This document shows, in pieces, positions 16,186-25,134 of a stretch of 64,000 nucleotides of DNA. Position 1 is the first letter of the stretch; the number at the start of each line of letters is the position of its first letter. The translations under genes and the position numbers were made by a program. Source of the DNA: Streptomyces sp. 1331.2 (GTDB taxonomy: Bacteria; Actinomycetota; Actinomycetes; Streptomycetales; Streptomycetaceae); the NCBI RefSeq assembly GCF_900199205.1, contig NZ_OBMJ01000001.1, positions 5,449,001-5,513,000 on the forward strand, written 5' to 3'. The notes beneath the pieces are model-generated. The model was given only the letters and a program-made list of their open reading frames with translations. It searched no databases and was not told the origin of the DNA.

Positions 16186-16420
16186 GGTGGTTCTCCTGGC
16201 ACGACGATCGCTGGTGTGTGCCCGCCTTCGGGGCGGACGTCCGGCCCGGTGCCCCAAGGCCGCGGACCGGCACACCATCGACTATCGGCACCGCACAGGC
16301 CACCAGGAAGGCCGGGCCTGCCTAGGAGTGCCACACCCAGGAACAGACGCCCGAATCCGCGCCACGACCGGTGCGAGCCGCCCCGGCGAGCCGGTGGTCT
16401 GGGCGGCGTACGATGCGAGC

Positions 16421-17269
16421 ATGAGTGGCCACGAGCTGGGCGCGTTCCTACGGGCACGCCGCTCCCGGGTGACGCCCGCCGACGTGGGCCTGCCCACCTC
16501 CGGCTCCCGCCGGGTCGCGGGCCTGCGGCGCGAAGAGGTCGCCGTTCTGGCCGGCGTCAGCGCCGACTACTACGCCCGCCTGGAACAGGGCCGCGAGACC
16601 AACCCCTCCGGCCAGGTGATCGACGCCATCGCCGGCGCCCTGCGCCTTGGCACCGACGCCCGCTGGCACGCCTACCGCCTGGCCGGCCTGCTACCCAAGT
16701 CGGCGCCCGCCCACTCGCACGACCAGGTGCACCCCGCCCTCCTCCAGCTCATGGACGCCTTCCCCACGGCCGTGGCCTACGTCATCAACCGCCGCTTGGA
16801 CGTCCTCGCCTCCAACTCCCTCGCCGACGCCCTGCTCTCACCCCTGGCCGACCGGCGCCGCATGGTGCGCTCCCTCTTCCACGACCCGGCCGCCCGCGAA
16901 CTCTTCGCGGACTGGCACAGCGTCGCCCGCGACACCGTCGAAGCACTGCGCCTGGCCGCCGGACACGACCGCCAGGACCCCGAGCTCGCCGCCATGGTGC
17001 GCGAACTGATCACCGACAGCCCGGAGTTCGCCGCCCTGTGGCGCGACCACAGCGTCAGCGGCCTGGGCCGCAAGACCAAGGTCTTCAACCACCCCGACGT
17101 CGGCCGCATCACCCTCACCTACCAGGCGTTCGACGTGCAGGCCGCCGACGGCCAGTACCTCCTCGTCGGCACCACGGCGCCGGGCAGCACCGACACCGAC
17201 TCCCTCGCACTCCTCGGCTCCCTCCACGCAGCGGGACACCGGGACGACGTACGGCCCGCCGGCAGCTGA
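16421..17269 (+). CDS. XRE regulator with MmyB-like ligand-binding domain
   Basis: Residues 1-75 form a helix-turn-helix (LRREEVAVLAGVSADYYARL, then EQGRETNPS). The rest (INRRLDVLASNSLADALLSP, then SLFHDPAARELFADW, then GLGRKTKVFNHPDVGRITLT) matches the MmyB/PAS-like domain of a large streptomycete family that controls a divergent oxidoreductase gene. It is divergent from the aldehyde dehydrogenase and probably regulates it. The start is ATG 16421. Length (282 aa) is normal for the family. Confidence 0.88.
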   Translation: MSGHELGAFLRARRSRVTPADVGLPTSGSRRVAGLRREEVAVLAGVSADYYARLEQGRETNPSGQVIDAIAGALRLGTDARWHAYRLAGLLPKSAPAHSHDQVHPALLQLMDAFPTAVAYVINRRLDVLASNSLADALLSPLADRRRMVRSLFHDPAARELFADWHSVARDTVEALRLAAGHDRQDPELAAMVRELITDSPEFAALWRDHSVSGLGRKTKVFNHPDVGRITLTYQAFDVQAADGQYLLVGTTAPGSTDTDSLALLGSLHAAGHRDDVRPAGS

Positions 17270-17410
17270 CCGATTGCCGCCCGGCGAGGGCCGTCTGTCG
17301 GCCATGCGCGGGAGAAGCTGTTGGGCTCGGCGGCCTGCGGTCTCGTGCTCCGTTTCACTCCGATTTCACATCGCGAGCCACCGGATGTCCGACAGCGGGT
17401 CCGAAGACAG

Positions 17411-17480
17411 CGTTTCCGCAGGTCAGAAGAGTGTCCGACCTGCGGAAACGATGAGCGATCACACTGCGTTTCCGCAGGTC
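17411..17480. terminator. Three-part inverted repeat downstream of glnA and the XRE gene
   Basis: CGTTTCCGCAGGTC occurs at 17411-17424 and again at 17467-17480. Its exact complement lies between them at 17437-17450. The middle copy can pair with either outer copy, giving two alternative 14-bp stems. The 17270-17490 interval holds nothing else. It serves convergent genes, so bidirectional termination or 3'-end protection is likely. Confidence 0.6.
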
Positions 17481-17490
17481 AGCGGGGCTC

Positions 17491-18903
17491 CTACAGGTCG
17501 TAGTACAGCTCGAACTCGTGCGGGTGGGGGCGGAGGGCGATGGGGGCGATTTCGTTGGTGCGCTTGAAGTCGATCCAGGTCTCGATCAGGTCCGGGGTGA
17601 AGACGTTGCCGGCGAGGAGGTACTCGTGGTCGGCTTCGAGGGCTTCGAGGACGGCCGGGAGGGAGGAGGGCACCTGGGGGACGTTGGCGTGCTCTTCGGG
17701 GGCGAGCTCGTAGAGGTCCTTGTCGACGGGCTCCAGCGGCTCGATCTTGTTGCGGATGCCGTCGAGGCCGGCCATCAGCATGGCGGAGAAGGCCAGGTAC
17801 GGGTTGGAGGACGGGTCCGGGGCGCGGAACTCGATGCGCTTGGCCTTGGCGTTGGAGCCGGTGATCGGGATGCGGATCGCGGCCGAGCGGTTGCGCTGGG
17901 AGTAGACCAGGTTGACCGGCGCCTCGAAGCCCGGGACCAGGCGGTGGTAGGAGTTCACCGAGGGGTTGGTGAACGCCAGCAGGGACGGGGCGTGCCGGAG
18001 CAGGCCGCCGATGTAGTAGCGGGCGGTGTCGGAGAGGCCGGCGTAGCCCTGCTCGTCGTAGAAGAGCGGGGAGCCCTCGGTCCACAGCGACTGGTGGACG
18101 TGCATGCCCGAGCCGTTGTCGCCGAAGATCGGCTTCGGCATGAAGGTGGCGGTCTTGCCGTTGCGCCAGGCGACGTTCTTGATGATGTACTTGAACAGCA
18201 TCAGGTCGTCGGCGGCGTGCAGCAGGGTGTTGAACTTGTAGTTGATCTCCGCCTGGCCGGCCGTGCCGACCTCGTGGTGCTGGCGCTCGACCTCCAGCCC
18301 GGCCTTGGCGAGTTCCAGCGACATCTCCGCGCGCAGGTCGGCGAAGTGGTCCACCGGCGGGACGGGGAAGTACCCGCCCTTGTACTTGACCTTGTAGCCG
18401 CGCGCGTCGCCCTCGGCGGCGCCGGTGTTCCAGGCGCCGGCCTCCGAGTCGATGTGGTAGAAGGACGCGTTGGCGCTGGTGTCGAAGCGGACCGAGTCGA
18501 AGACGTAGAACTCGGCCTCGGGTCCGAAGAACGCGGTGTCGGCGATGCCGGAGGAGGCGAGGTAGGCCTCGGCCTTCTTGGCGACGTTGCGCGGGTCGCG
18601 GCTGTAGGCCTCGCCGGTGACCGGGTCCTGGATGAAGAAGTTGATGTTGAGGTGCTTCTCGGCCCGGAAGGGGTCGAGCCGCGCGGTGGCGAGGTCCGGG
18701 ACGAGGGCCATGTCGGACTCGTGGATGGCCTGGAAGCCGCGGATCGACGAGCCGTCGAACATCAGGATCTCGGACGGATCGAAGGTCGCCGCGGGTACGG
18801 AGAAGTGCTGCAAGACGCCCGGCAGGTCACAGAACCGGACATCGACGAACTTCACGTCGTTGTCCTGGATGTACTGCTTCACTTCGGCGGCGTTGTTGAA
18901 CAT
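17491..18903 (-). CDS. glnA: Glutamine synthetase type I
   Basis: This 470-residue enzyme joins ammonia and glutamate using ATP and is the main nitrogen-assimilation enzyme. It has the beta-Grasp N-terminus (VKFVDVRFCDLPGVLQHFSV), the metal-site motif FFGPEAEFYVFD, GSGMHVHQSLW, NRSAAIRIP and RIEFRAPDPSSNPY. The adenylylation loop reads DKDLYELAPEE, with the Tyr that GlnE modifies in the GSI-beta class. The length is exact for the family. A double GlnR box lies about 45 nt upstream of the ATG. The gene converges on the XRE regulator. Confidence 0.97.
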   Translation of the reverse strand: MFNNAAEVKQYIQDNDVKFVDVRFCDLPGVLQHFSVPAATFDPSEILMFDGSSIRGFQAIHESDMALVPDLATARLDPFRAEKHLNINFFIQDPVTGEAYSRDPRNVAKKAEAYLASSGIADTAFFGPEAEFYVFDSVRFDTSANASFYHIDSEAGAWNTGAAEGDARGYKVKYKGGYFPVPPVDHFADLRAEMSLELAKAGLEVERQHHEVGTAGQAEINYKFNTLLHAADDLMLFKYIIKNVAWRNGKTATFMPKPIFGDNGSGMHVHQSLWTEGSPLFYDEQGYAGLSDTARYYIGGLLRHAPSLLAFTNPSVNSYHRLVPGFEAPVNLVYSQRNRSAAIRIPITGSNAKAKRIEFRAPDPSSNPYLAFSAMLMAGLDGIRNKIEPLEPVDKDLYELAPEEHANVPQVPSSLPAVLEALEADHEYLLAGNVFTPDLIETWIDFKRTNEIAPIALRPHPHEFELYYDL

Positions 18904-18946
18904 CCATCCTCCTCGGTGCGAATGGGGCTCACCCTAGGAATGGGTC

Positions 18947-18984
18947 GTTTCCGGACGGTGACCCGCTCGTTTCCTAGATGTTAA
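18947..18984 (-). promoter_or_regulatory. Double GlnR-binding box upstream of glnA
   Basis: Read on the minus strand, the site is TTAAC-n6-GAAAC-n6-GTCAC-n6-GAAAC. It is two consecutive copies of the GlnR consensus gTnAc-n6-GaAAc with exact spacing. Only the first base of the upstream half-site departs from consensus. It ends 43 nt before the glnA start, as expected for activation of glnA under nitrogen limitation. Confidence 0.85.
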
Positions 18985-19198
18985 CCACGGCCCCCGGGCG
19001 GGCGGCAAAGATGTACGGGACGGGGCAAAACGCCCCTCCCACCTGGGCGGGCTTCGACAAGTGGTCTGGACCACTGGAAAAGCTGTCGGGAACGCCCAGG
19101 TGCTGGGATTCACTCCCCAGGGGACGGCGCCTCGACGGCGCCCCGCCCGGAGGGGAGCCGGTGGCGGTCCGGACCGTCAGCCCGGTTAGTGTGGATTC

Positions 19199-19666
19199 GT
19201 GGACACCAGAGAAGCGTTGGGATCGTGGATCGACGGCCCCAAGGCGGCCGCCGAGAAGATGGGCGCCGACTTCGGCTACCGCGGCGAACGCCTCGGCCTG
19301 CCCGAGGAGGGCTCCGGCTCGATCGCCGGCCCCGGCCGCCGGATCGGCGCGCTGTTCGTGGACGGCTGGCTGGTCGCGCTGATCTCCTACGGGCTGATCG
19401 CCCGCGGTGATCAGGCCGAGGCCAACCTGTGGACCAGCCCGCTGTTCTTCCTGGTCGCGGCCCTGCTGCTGTCGACCACCGGGACGACGGTCGGCAAGCG
19501 GTTGTTCGGCCTCCGGGTGGTCCGCCTGGACGGCGGCCGCGCGACCATCCCGCAGGTCCTGCTGCGCACCCTGCTGCTCTGCCTGGTGGTGCCCCCGCTG
19601 GTCTGGGACCGCGACCACCGCGGCCTGCACGACAAGGCGGTCGGCACGGTCGAGGTGCGGATCTAA
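19199..19666 (+). CDS. RDD-family membrane protein
   Basis: This 155-residue protein has a soluble N-terminus (residues 1-45), then an RDD domain: GPGRRIGALFVDGWLVALIS with a first membrane segment, a second near FFLVAALLLSTTGTTVGKRL, a GLRVVRLDGG turn, and a final RDHRGLHDKAVGTVEV signature. RDD proteins are small integral membrane proteins of unclear function, some implicated in ion or solute transport. The GTG start at 19199 fits the N-terminus MDTREALGSW. It is divergent from glnA and ends at a strong hairpin. Confidence 0.88.
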   Translation: MDTREALGSWIDGPKAAAEKMGADFGYRGERLGLPEEGSGSIAGPGRRIGALFVDGWLVALISYGLIARGDQAEANLWTSPLFFLVAALLLSTTGTTVGKRLFGLRVVRLDGGRATIPQVLLRTLLLCLVVPPLVWDRDHRGLHDKAVGTVEVRI

Positions 19667-19691
19667 CCGGCTCCACCGAGCCGGAACGTCG

Positions 19692-19730
19692 GAACGGCCC
19701 CGCCGCGGAAGCTCCGCGGCGGGGCCGTTC
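19692..19730. terminator. 18-bp stem terminator
   Basis: Perfect arms 19692-19709 and 19713-19730 flank an AGC loop. The hairpin lies between the convergent RDD and DUF4191 genes and can terminate both. Confidence 0.85.
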
Positions 19731-19755
19731 TCGTGTCGTCAGGGGAGGGGGAGGG

Positions 19756-20454
19756 TCAGCGGACCTGGCCGCCCTTGGGCATCCGGGCGCCCTTCGGCAT
19801 CGGGCCCTTGGGGATCGGGGCCTTGGAGAGCAGGTCGCCCAGCGCGCGCAGGCGGTCGTTGGTCTCGGTGACCTGGGCGGCGGTGATGGCGCGGGGCAGT
19901 CGCATGAGGTGGATTTGCAGCTTCTTCAGCGGGATCTCGCCCTCGCCGTTGCCCACCACGATGTCGTGCACCGGCACGTCGCCGACCACGCGGGCCATCT
20001 TCTTCTTCTCGGAGGCCAGCAGCTGGCGCACCCGGTTCGGGTTGCCCTCACCGATCAGCGCGATGCCCGCCCGGCCCACCGCGCGGTACACGGCGTCCTG
20101 GTTACGGGTGACCGCCACCGGCGTGGTGTTGGAGCTCCAGCCGCGTCGGATGTTGTTCAGCACCGCCGCGACGGCGCCCGGCTGCCCCTCCATCTGCCCG
20201 AACGCGGCGCGCTCGGCCCGGCGCCCGAAGACGATCGCCATGGCCAGCACGGCCACGATGAAGCCCAGGATGCCCAGATAGACGGGGTGCTCGATCGCGA
20301 AGCCGATGGCGAGGAACACGCCGAAGGTCAGCAGGCCGACGCCGGCGATGATCAGGCCGATCTTGGTGTCGACCTTCTTGGTCATGGTGTACGCCAGACG
20401 GATCTGCTTCAGCCGTCCGGGGTTCTCGGATGTTTCCCTCGCCATAACGCTCAT
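19756..20454 (-). CDS. DUF4191 membrane protein
   Basis: The product has two adjacent membrane helices near residues 35-80 (GLIIAGVGLLTFGVFLAIGF and VYLGILGFIVAVLAMAIVFG), followed by a cytoplasmic domain containing VTRNQDAVYRAVGRAGIALI and a Lys/Pro-rich tail (PIPKGPMPKGARMPKGG). It matches the actinobacterial DUF4191 family, usually encoded beside lipA as here. The start is ATG 20454 or 20445 (MARETSENPG). The function is unknown; the position suggests a link to lipoylation or to the cell envelope. Confidence 0.85.
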   Translation of the reverse strand: MSVMARETSENPGRLKQIRLAYTMTKKVDTKIGLIIAGVGLLTFGVFLAIGFAIEHPVYLGILGFIVAVLAMAIVFGRRAERAAFGQMEGQPGAVAAVLNNIRRGWSSNTTPVAVTRNQDAVYRAVGRAGIALIGEGNPNRVRQLLASEKKKMARVVGDVPVHDIVVGNGEGEIPLKKLQIHLMRLPRAITAAQVTETNDRLRALGDLLSKAPIPKGPMPKGARMPKGGQVR

Positions 20455-20617
20455 GGTACGTGGCACGGGTACGGGATATCCAAGCCCGGGTACCCGTTCG
20501 CCCGAACCGTGACCCTTGTGCCCGTACGCCGTCGCGGACAGCGACGGGCCTCACGGCGGTAGGGACTTCAGCGTGACGGGAGCTTCACGGCCGTACGGGC
20601 TTCAGGTCGTCCGGGCT

Positions 20618-20827
20618 TCACGGCCGTACGGGCTTCGCCGTCGCTCCGGCGGCGACCGCGTCGTGCCGGCGGTCCGCCGCGTACCGGCGGTTCTCGCACA
20701 CCGCCGTCCACGCGTTGCGGCGCGCGTGCTGCTGGCCCGGCGCCAGCAGGACGCTCTCGGCGAACCGCAGCGCCGCCCCGACCGACCGAACCGATCGCAC
20801 CGACCGGATCCGCATTCCCATCGCCAT
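20618..20827 (-). CDS. Small conserved-looking hypothetical protein, 69 aa
   Basis: It starts at 20827 (MAMGMRIRSVRSVRSVGAAL) with a strong ribosome site (GAGAGGAG) at good spacing. The body contains FAESVLLAPGQQHARRNAWT and AVCENRRYAADRRHD. It is basic and Arg-rich with no membrane segment. The repeated RSVRSVRSV near the start could bind nucleic acid, but that is speculation. It lies alone between DUF4191 and lipA. Confidence 0.55.
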   Translation of the reverse strand: MAMGMRIRSVRSVRSVGAALRFAESVLLAPGQQHARRNAWTAVCENRRYAADRRHDAVAAGATAKPVRP

Positions 20828-20947
20828 GCCGAACAGCTCCTCTCGTGACTGATCGTGGCTGAGAAGAATCGAACGCTTGCTGGGCGTCCATCGTCCCCAC
20901 CCCGTGTTACCAGTCCGTGACCAGGCAGTCAAAGCGTGGTGAAAACC

Positions 20948-20977
20948 GGAAGGGCGGAGCCGCAGCTCCGCCCTTCC
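20948..20977. terminator. lipA terminator
   Basis: GGAAGGGCGGAGC (20948-20960) pairs perfectly with GCTCCGCCCTTCC (20965-20977) across CGCA, 42 nt after the lipA stop. Confidence 0.8.
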
Positions 20978-21018
20978 AACAGCTCAATGGCTCAAACGCG
21001 CCGGGGAACCGGGCCCGG

Positions 21019-21972
21019 TCAGACCGCGGCCTGCTCGCGCCGCTCCAGCGCCTGGCGGTAGAGCCGGCCGGCCCGGTACGAGGAGCGCACCAGCGGGCCC
21101 GACATGACGCCGGCGAAGCCCAGCTCCTCGGCCTCCTCCTGGAGCTCGACGAATTCCTGCGGCTTCACCCAGCGCTCCACCGGGTGGTGGCGCAGCGAGG
21201 GGCGCAGGTACTGGGTGATGGTGATGAGCTCGCAGCCGGCGCCGACCAGGTCGGCGAGCGCCTGGCTGACCTCCTCGCGGGTCTCGCCCATGCCCAGGAT
21301 CAGGTTGGACTTGGTCACCAGCCCGGCCGCGCGGGCCTGGGTGATGACGTCCAGCGAGCGCTCGTAGCGGAAGGCCGGGCGGATCCGCTTGAAGATCCGC
21401 GGCACGGTCTCGACGTTGTGCGCCAGCACCTCGGGGCGGGAGGAGAAGACCTCGGCCAGCTGCTCGGGGACGGCGTTGAAGTCGGGGATGAGCAGCTCGA
21501 CGCCGGTGCGGCCGGCCGCGCGGTCGGCGGTCATCGCGTGGACCTGGCGCACGGTCTCGGCGTACAGCCAGGCGCCGCCGTCCTCCAGGTCGTCGCGGGC
21601 GACGCCGGTGATGGTGGCGTAGTTGAGGTCCATGGTGACGATGGACTCGGCGACGCGGCGGGGCTCGTCACGGTCGAACTCGGCGGGCTTGCCGGTGTCG
21701 ATCTGACAAAAGTCGCAGCGGCGGGTGCACTGGTCGCCGCCGATGAGGAAGGTCGCCTCGCGGTCCTCCCAGCACTCGAAGATGTTGGGGCAGCCGGCCT
21801 CCTGGCAGACCGTGTGCAGCCCCTCCTTCTTCACCAGCGACTGGAGGGCGTTGTACTCCGGGCCCATCTTCGCGCGGGTCTTGATCCACTCGGGCTTCCG
21901 CTCGATGGGGGTCTCGCTGTTGCGGACCTCCAGGCGGAGCAGCTTCCTGCCGTCGGGCGCGACAGCGGACAC
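21019..21972 (-). CDS. lipA: Lipoyl synthase
   Basis: This radical-SAM enzyme inserts two sulfurs into the octanoyl group on lipoyl domains. Both Fe-S binding motifs are present: CQEAGCPNIFEC (auxiliary cluster) and CTRRCDFC (SAM cluster). GVARDDLEDGGA and NLILGMGETREEV are also typical. At 317 residues it has normal length. The GTG start at 21972 has AGGAG upstream. It lies downstream of lipB in the same direction and serves the E2 subunit encoded at 34.9 kb. Confidence 0.97.
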   Translation of the reverse strand: MSAVAPDGRKLLRLEVRNSETPIERKPEWIKTRAKMGPEYNALQSLVKKEGLHTVCQEAGCPNIFECWEDREATFLIGGDQCTRRCDFCQIDTGKPAEFDRDEPRRVAESIVTMDLNYATITGVARDDLEDGGAWLYAETVRQVHAMTADRAAGRTGVELLIPDFNAVPEQLAEVFSSRPEVLAHNVETVPRIFKRIRPAFRYERSLDVITQARAAGLVTKSNLILGMGETREEVSQALADLVGAGCELITITQYLRPSLRHHPVERWVKPQEFVELQEEAEELGFAGVMSGPLVRSSYRAGRLYRQALERREQAAV

Positions 21973-22125
21973 GTGCGACTCCTAGAACTAGACGGGGTAC
22001 CCCCAGGGTACGCCTGTGGTTGTACGGCCTTCGCCGGGCCTGCCGCCCTGCAATCGCAGGGCAACACGGCTACCGGTCAGTAGATTCCCAGCGCTGCGGC
22101 CTCATGCCGAGGGCTTCAGCGGGCT

Positions 22126-22923
22126 TCAGCGGGCGAGCGCCGGCTCGGGCAGCTCGGCGAAGACCTCCGCCAGGTGCCGCTCGACCACCGGTGCCGCCTC
22201 GGCGACGGAGAGCCCGCGCGCCAGCTCGCCGGAGAGCGAGGCCACGCCCGCGTCCCGGATGCCGCACGGCACGATCTTGTCGAACCAGGTCATGTCGGGG
22301 TCGCAGTTGAGCGCGAAGCCGTGCATGGTCACCCCGCGGGCGACCCGCACGCCGATCGCGGCGAGCTTGCGGTCGTCGCCGCGCTGACCTGCGTTGGAGG
22401 GCGCGTACTCGGGGCCGGCCAGCCGCGGGTCGATGCCGAGCGGCAGACCCATCCGCAGGGTCAGCTTGCCGAGGTCGACGACCTGGGCCGGGTCGACCAC
22501 GGCGTCCGGGATGGACTGGCCCAGCACCCAGACCCCGCTGCGGCCCTCGACCCGGGTGGTCCCGACGCCGAACTCGGCGGCGGCGCGGATCAGCGCCTCC
22601 TCCAGCCGGCGGACGTAGGCGATGACGTCGATCGGATCGGGCAGCTTGACGATCGGGTAGCCGACCAGCTGACCGGGGCCGTGCCAGGTGATCTCGCCGC
22701 CCCGGTTGACCTCGACCACCGGGGTGCCGTCCAGCGGCAGGTCGGCGGGGTTGGTGCGCTTGCCCATCGTGTAGACGGACTGGTGCTCCAGCAGCAGGAC
22801 CGTGTCGGGGATCTCGTCCGCGACCCGCAGCGCGTGCAGCCGCTGCTGCTCCTCCCACGCCTCCTGGTAAGGCACGGTGCGCTCACCTATGCCCATCGAA
22901 ACGAAACGCACGTTCTCGCTCAC
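22126..22923 (-). CDS. lipB: Octanoyl-[ACP]:protein transferase
   Basis: It transfers octanoate from acyl carrier protein to lipoyl-domain lysines, the step before LipA. Motifs seen are HQSVYTMGKR, GRSGVWV, the Lys in KLAAIGVRVARGVTMHGFAL and the catalytic Cys in DKIVPCGI. I chose GTG 22923 (VSENVRFVSMG), which is preceded by AAGGAG; an ATG 14 codons earlier has no such site. The 265-residue length fits actinobacterial LipB. A 153-bp gap to lipA may hold a second promoter. Confidence 0.95.
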   Translation of the reverse strand: MSENVRFVSMGIGERTVPYQEAWEEQQRLHALRVADEIPDTVLLLEHQSVYTMGKRTNPADLPLDGTPVVEVNRGGEITWHGPGQLVGYPIVKLPDPIDVIAYVRRLEEALIRAAAEFGVGTTRVEGRSGVWVLGQSIPDAVVDPAQVVDLGKLTLRMGLPLGIDPRLAGPEYAPSNAGQRGDDRKLAAIGVRVARGVTMHGFALNCDPDMTWFDKIVPCGIRDAGVASLSGELARGLSVAEAAPVVERHLAEVFAELPEPALAR

Positions 22924-23049
22924 CGCTGCCGCTCCTTGCCAGGCGTTCGAGACCAACCTCGCCACTGTACGCCCAGCCCGGTTCGTCCCCGTCGGCCGTC
23001 CCGCTCGGCCGTCCCGCTCGGCCCCCGGCGAACCGGACCCTCGCGGGCG

Positions 23050-25050
23050 TCAGTCCCCGGCGAGCAACTGCAGCCGCAGCGCGAGCTGGAGCTCCAGCGA
23101 CCGCTCCGGGTGGTTCCAGTCCCGCCCGAGCAGCGCCTCCACCCGGTCCAACCGCTGGACCACCGTGTTCACGTGGACGTGCAGCTCGTCCTTGGCCCGG
23201 GTGAGGCTGCCGCCGCAGTCGAAGTAGGCCCGCAGGGTGCGGACCAGCTCGGTGCCGCGCCGGGCGTCGTACTCCAGCAGCGGGCCGAGGGCGGCGCCGA
23301 CGAAGCCGTCCACGTCGTGGCCGTCGCCGAGCAGCACCCCGAGGAAGCCGAGGGCGCGGGCCGAGGCGCCCTCGCCGGCGCGGCCGAGCACCCGCAGGGC
23401 GCGTACGCAGCGCAGGCCCTCGGCGTACGAGGCGGCCAGCGCGGGCGGGCCGGCGGCCGGGCGGCCGGCGCCGACGGTGACGGGGAAGCCGGCCAGCCGG
23501 GCCAGCCGTTCGGCGGCCTGCCGGGCGGCCTCCTCGGGGTCTCCGGGGTTCTCGGGGTGCTGGGCGCCGCCCGTCTCGACGGGTACCAGCAGGACGACCG
23601 CCTCGCCGTGTTCGGCGCTGACGCCCCGGGAGCCGAACAGGTACCGCCGGGCCGCGCCCGCCAGCCGCCCCCGGTCGGCGACGGCACCGGCACCGCGACC
23701 GGCTCCCCCAGCGGTCGCGGCACCGGTCACGTCGCCGGCCGTAGCCGTAGCCGTAGCCGCAGTCGCAGGCTCGGCGACCAGCACCAGGTGCGGCCGGGCG
23801 AGGTCGACGCCGAGCCGCCGGCCGCGGGCGGTGAGCCCGGCCGGGTCGCGCTCGGGAGCGGTCAGCAGGTCGGTGACCAGCTCGCCGCGGACCCGGTTCT
23901 CGGTCTCGGCCACCGAGCGGCGCAGCAGCAGGAGCAGCGCGGTGACCACGCTGGCCCGCTCGAACAGCCGCCGGTCGGCGTCGTCGAGGTCGGGCCGTCC
24001 GCGCAGCACCATGGTGCCGAGCGTGTCGTGCCCGGCGAGCACCGCGCAGACCCACTGCTCGCCGTGCCGTACGGACCGGCCCTCGGCGCGGGAGGCGGCG
24101 ACGGCCCCGGCCAGTTCGGCGGCGGGTACGGACCGTCCGGCCAGCGGCTCGCCCTCGGCGTCCAGGACCGCTATCTCCCCGCCGAGCAGCGCCGCGACGG
24201 CGGCGGCGACGTCCGGTACCTCGGCGCCGCGCAGCACCAGGTCGGTGAGCCGGTCGTGCGCCTGCTCGGCGCGTTGGACGGCGGCGGAGTGGGCGCGGAC
24301 GAGTTCGTTGGCGGTGTTCAGCTCGGCGAGCGCGGCCCGGGTGTCGGCCAGGGACTTGGCGGTGTCCAGGGCGATCGCGGCGTGCGCGGCCAGGGTGCAG
24401 AGCAGGGCGACCTCGTCGGGGGAGAAGGCGCGAGCCGAGCGGTCGGCGGCGAACAGGACGCCGATGACCTGCCCGCCGAGCAGCAGCGGCACCCCGATGA
24501 TCGCCACCAGGCCCTCGTCCAGCACGCCCGCGTCGATCGTGCCGGTGTGGTGGAAGCGTTCGTCGGTGCGGTAGTCGGGGGTGGCGTACGGGCGGGCGGT
24601 CTGTGCGACCAGCCCGCCCAGGCCGTCGCCGAGGCTGAGCCGCAGGTTCTGGAACAGCACGGAGACCGAGCCGTCGGTGACCCGCATGTAGGTGTCGCCC
24701 GCGGCCTCGTCCGGCAGGGTCAGGTACGCGGTGTCGGTGCCGAGCAGCATCCGGGCCCGGCGGACGATCGCCTGGAGTACGGTGTCCAGCTCCCGGGAGG
24801 CGGCGAGGTCCCCGGCGGTGTCGAACAGGGCGGTCAACTCGGCTTCCCGGCGCCGGTGTTGGCGCAGGGTCCGGTGAACCCGCAGGGCCTGCCAGGTGGC
24901 GTCGTCGATCTCGGCGAGGACGGCGGCCGGCGCCCCGCGGTGGCGGGCGTCGGCCAGCACGTCGGCGAAGTCCTCGGTGGCGGCGCCCGAGGCGAGCAGG
25001 TCGAGCAGCCGCCGCAGTGCGGGCGCGGCGCTCTCGTCGGGGTGGTTCAT
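23050..25050 (-). CDS. PucR-type regulator with GAF domain
   Basis: This 666-residue protein has a GAF sensor domain at about residues 85-220 (ELDTVLQAIVRRARMLLG, DGLGGLVAQTARPYAT, VIGVLFAADRSARAFSPDEV). It ends in the PucR helix-turn-helix (GGSLTRAKDELHVHVNTVVQ, then RLDRVEALLGRDW). Proteins of this layout activate catabolic genes in response to a small molecule. It lies just downstream of an MHS transporter and 3-hydroxybutyrate dehydrogenase, whose promoters share a 47-bp element, so it is their probable regulator. The start at 25050 gives MNHPDES. Confidence 0.9.
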   Translation of the reverse strand: MNHPDESAAPALRRLLDLLASGAATEDFADVLADARHRGAPAAVLAEIDDATWQALRVHRTLRQHRRREAELTALFDTAGDLAASRELDTVLQAIVRRARMLLGTDTAYLTLPDEAAGDTYMRVTDGSVSVLFQNLRLSLGDGLGGLVAQTARPYATPDYRTDERFHHTGTIDAGVLDEGLVAIIGVPLLLGGQVIGVLFAADRSARAFSPDEVALLCTLAAHAAIALDTAKSLADTRAALAELNTANELVRAHSAAVQRAEQAHDRLTDLVLRGAEVPDVAAAVAALLGGEIAVLDAEGEPLAGRSVPAAELAGAVAASRAEGRSVRHGEQWVCAVLAGHDTLGTMVLRGRPDLDDADRRLFERASVVTALLLLLRRSVAETENRVRGELVTDLLTAPERDPAGLTARGRRLGVDLARPHLVLVAEPATAATATATAGDVTGAATAGGAGRGAGAVADRGRLAGAARRYLFGSRGVSAEHGEAVVLLVPVETGGAQHPENPGDPEEAARQAAERLARLAGFPVTVGAGRPAAGPPALAASYAEGLRCVRALRVLGRAGEGASARALGFLGVLLGDGHDVDGFVGAALGPLLEYDARRGTELVRTLRAYFDCGGSLTRAKDELHVHVNTVVQRLDRVEALLGRDWNHPERSLELQLALRLQLLAGD

Positions 25051-25134
25051 GGTGCGGGCCGCCAATCGGCGTCGGTTCCGACGGGTGCGGGTACTCGCGA
25101 GGTGCGAGAACTCGCGATGCTATCGGCTCAACGC

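Noticed and set aside
14329..17454. A 1041-codon rightward open frame
   Set aside because: It is antisense and out-of-frame shadow of the SnoaL, aldehyde dehydrogenase and XRE genes, Arg/Pro-rich with no family features. Long shadow frames are normal at this GC content.
20516..20848. Rightward 110-codon frame opposite the small gene at 20618-20827
   Set aside because: The opposite strand has a strong ribosome site and better coding pattern; this frame is its shadow.
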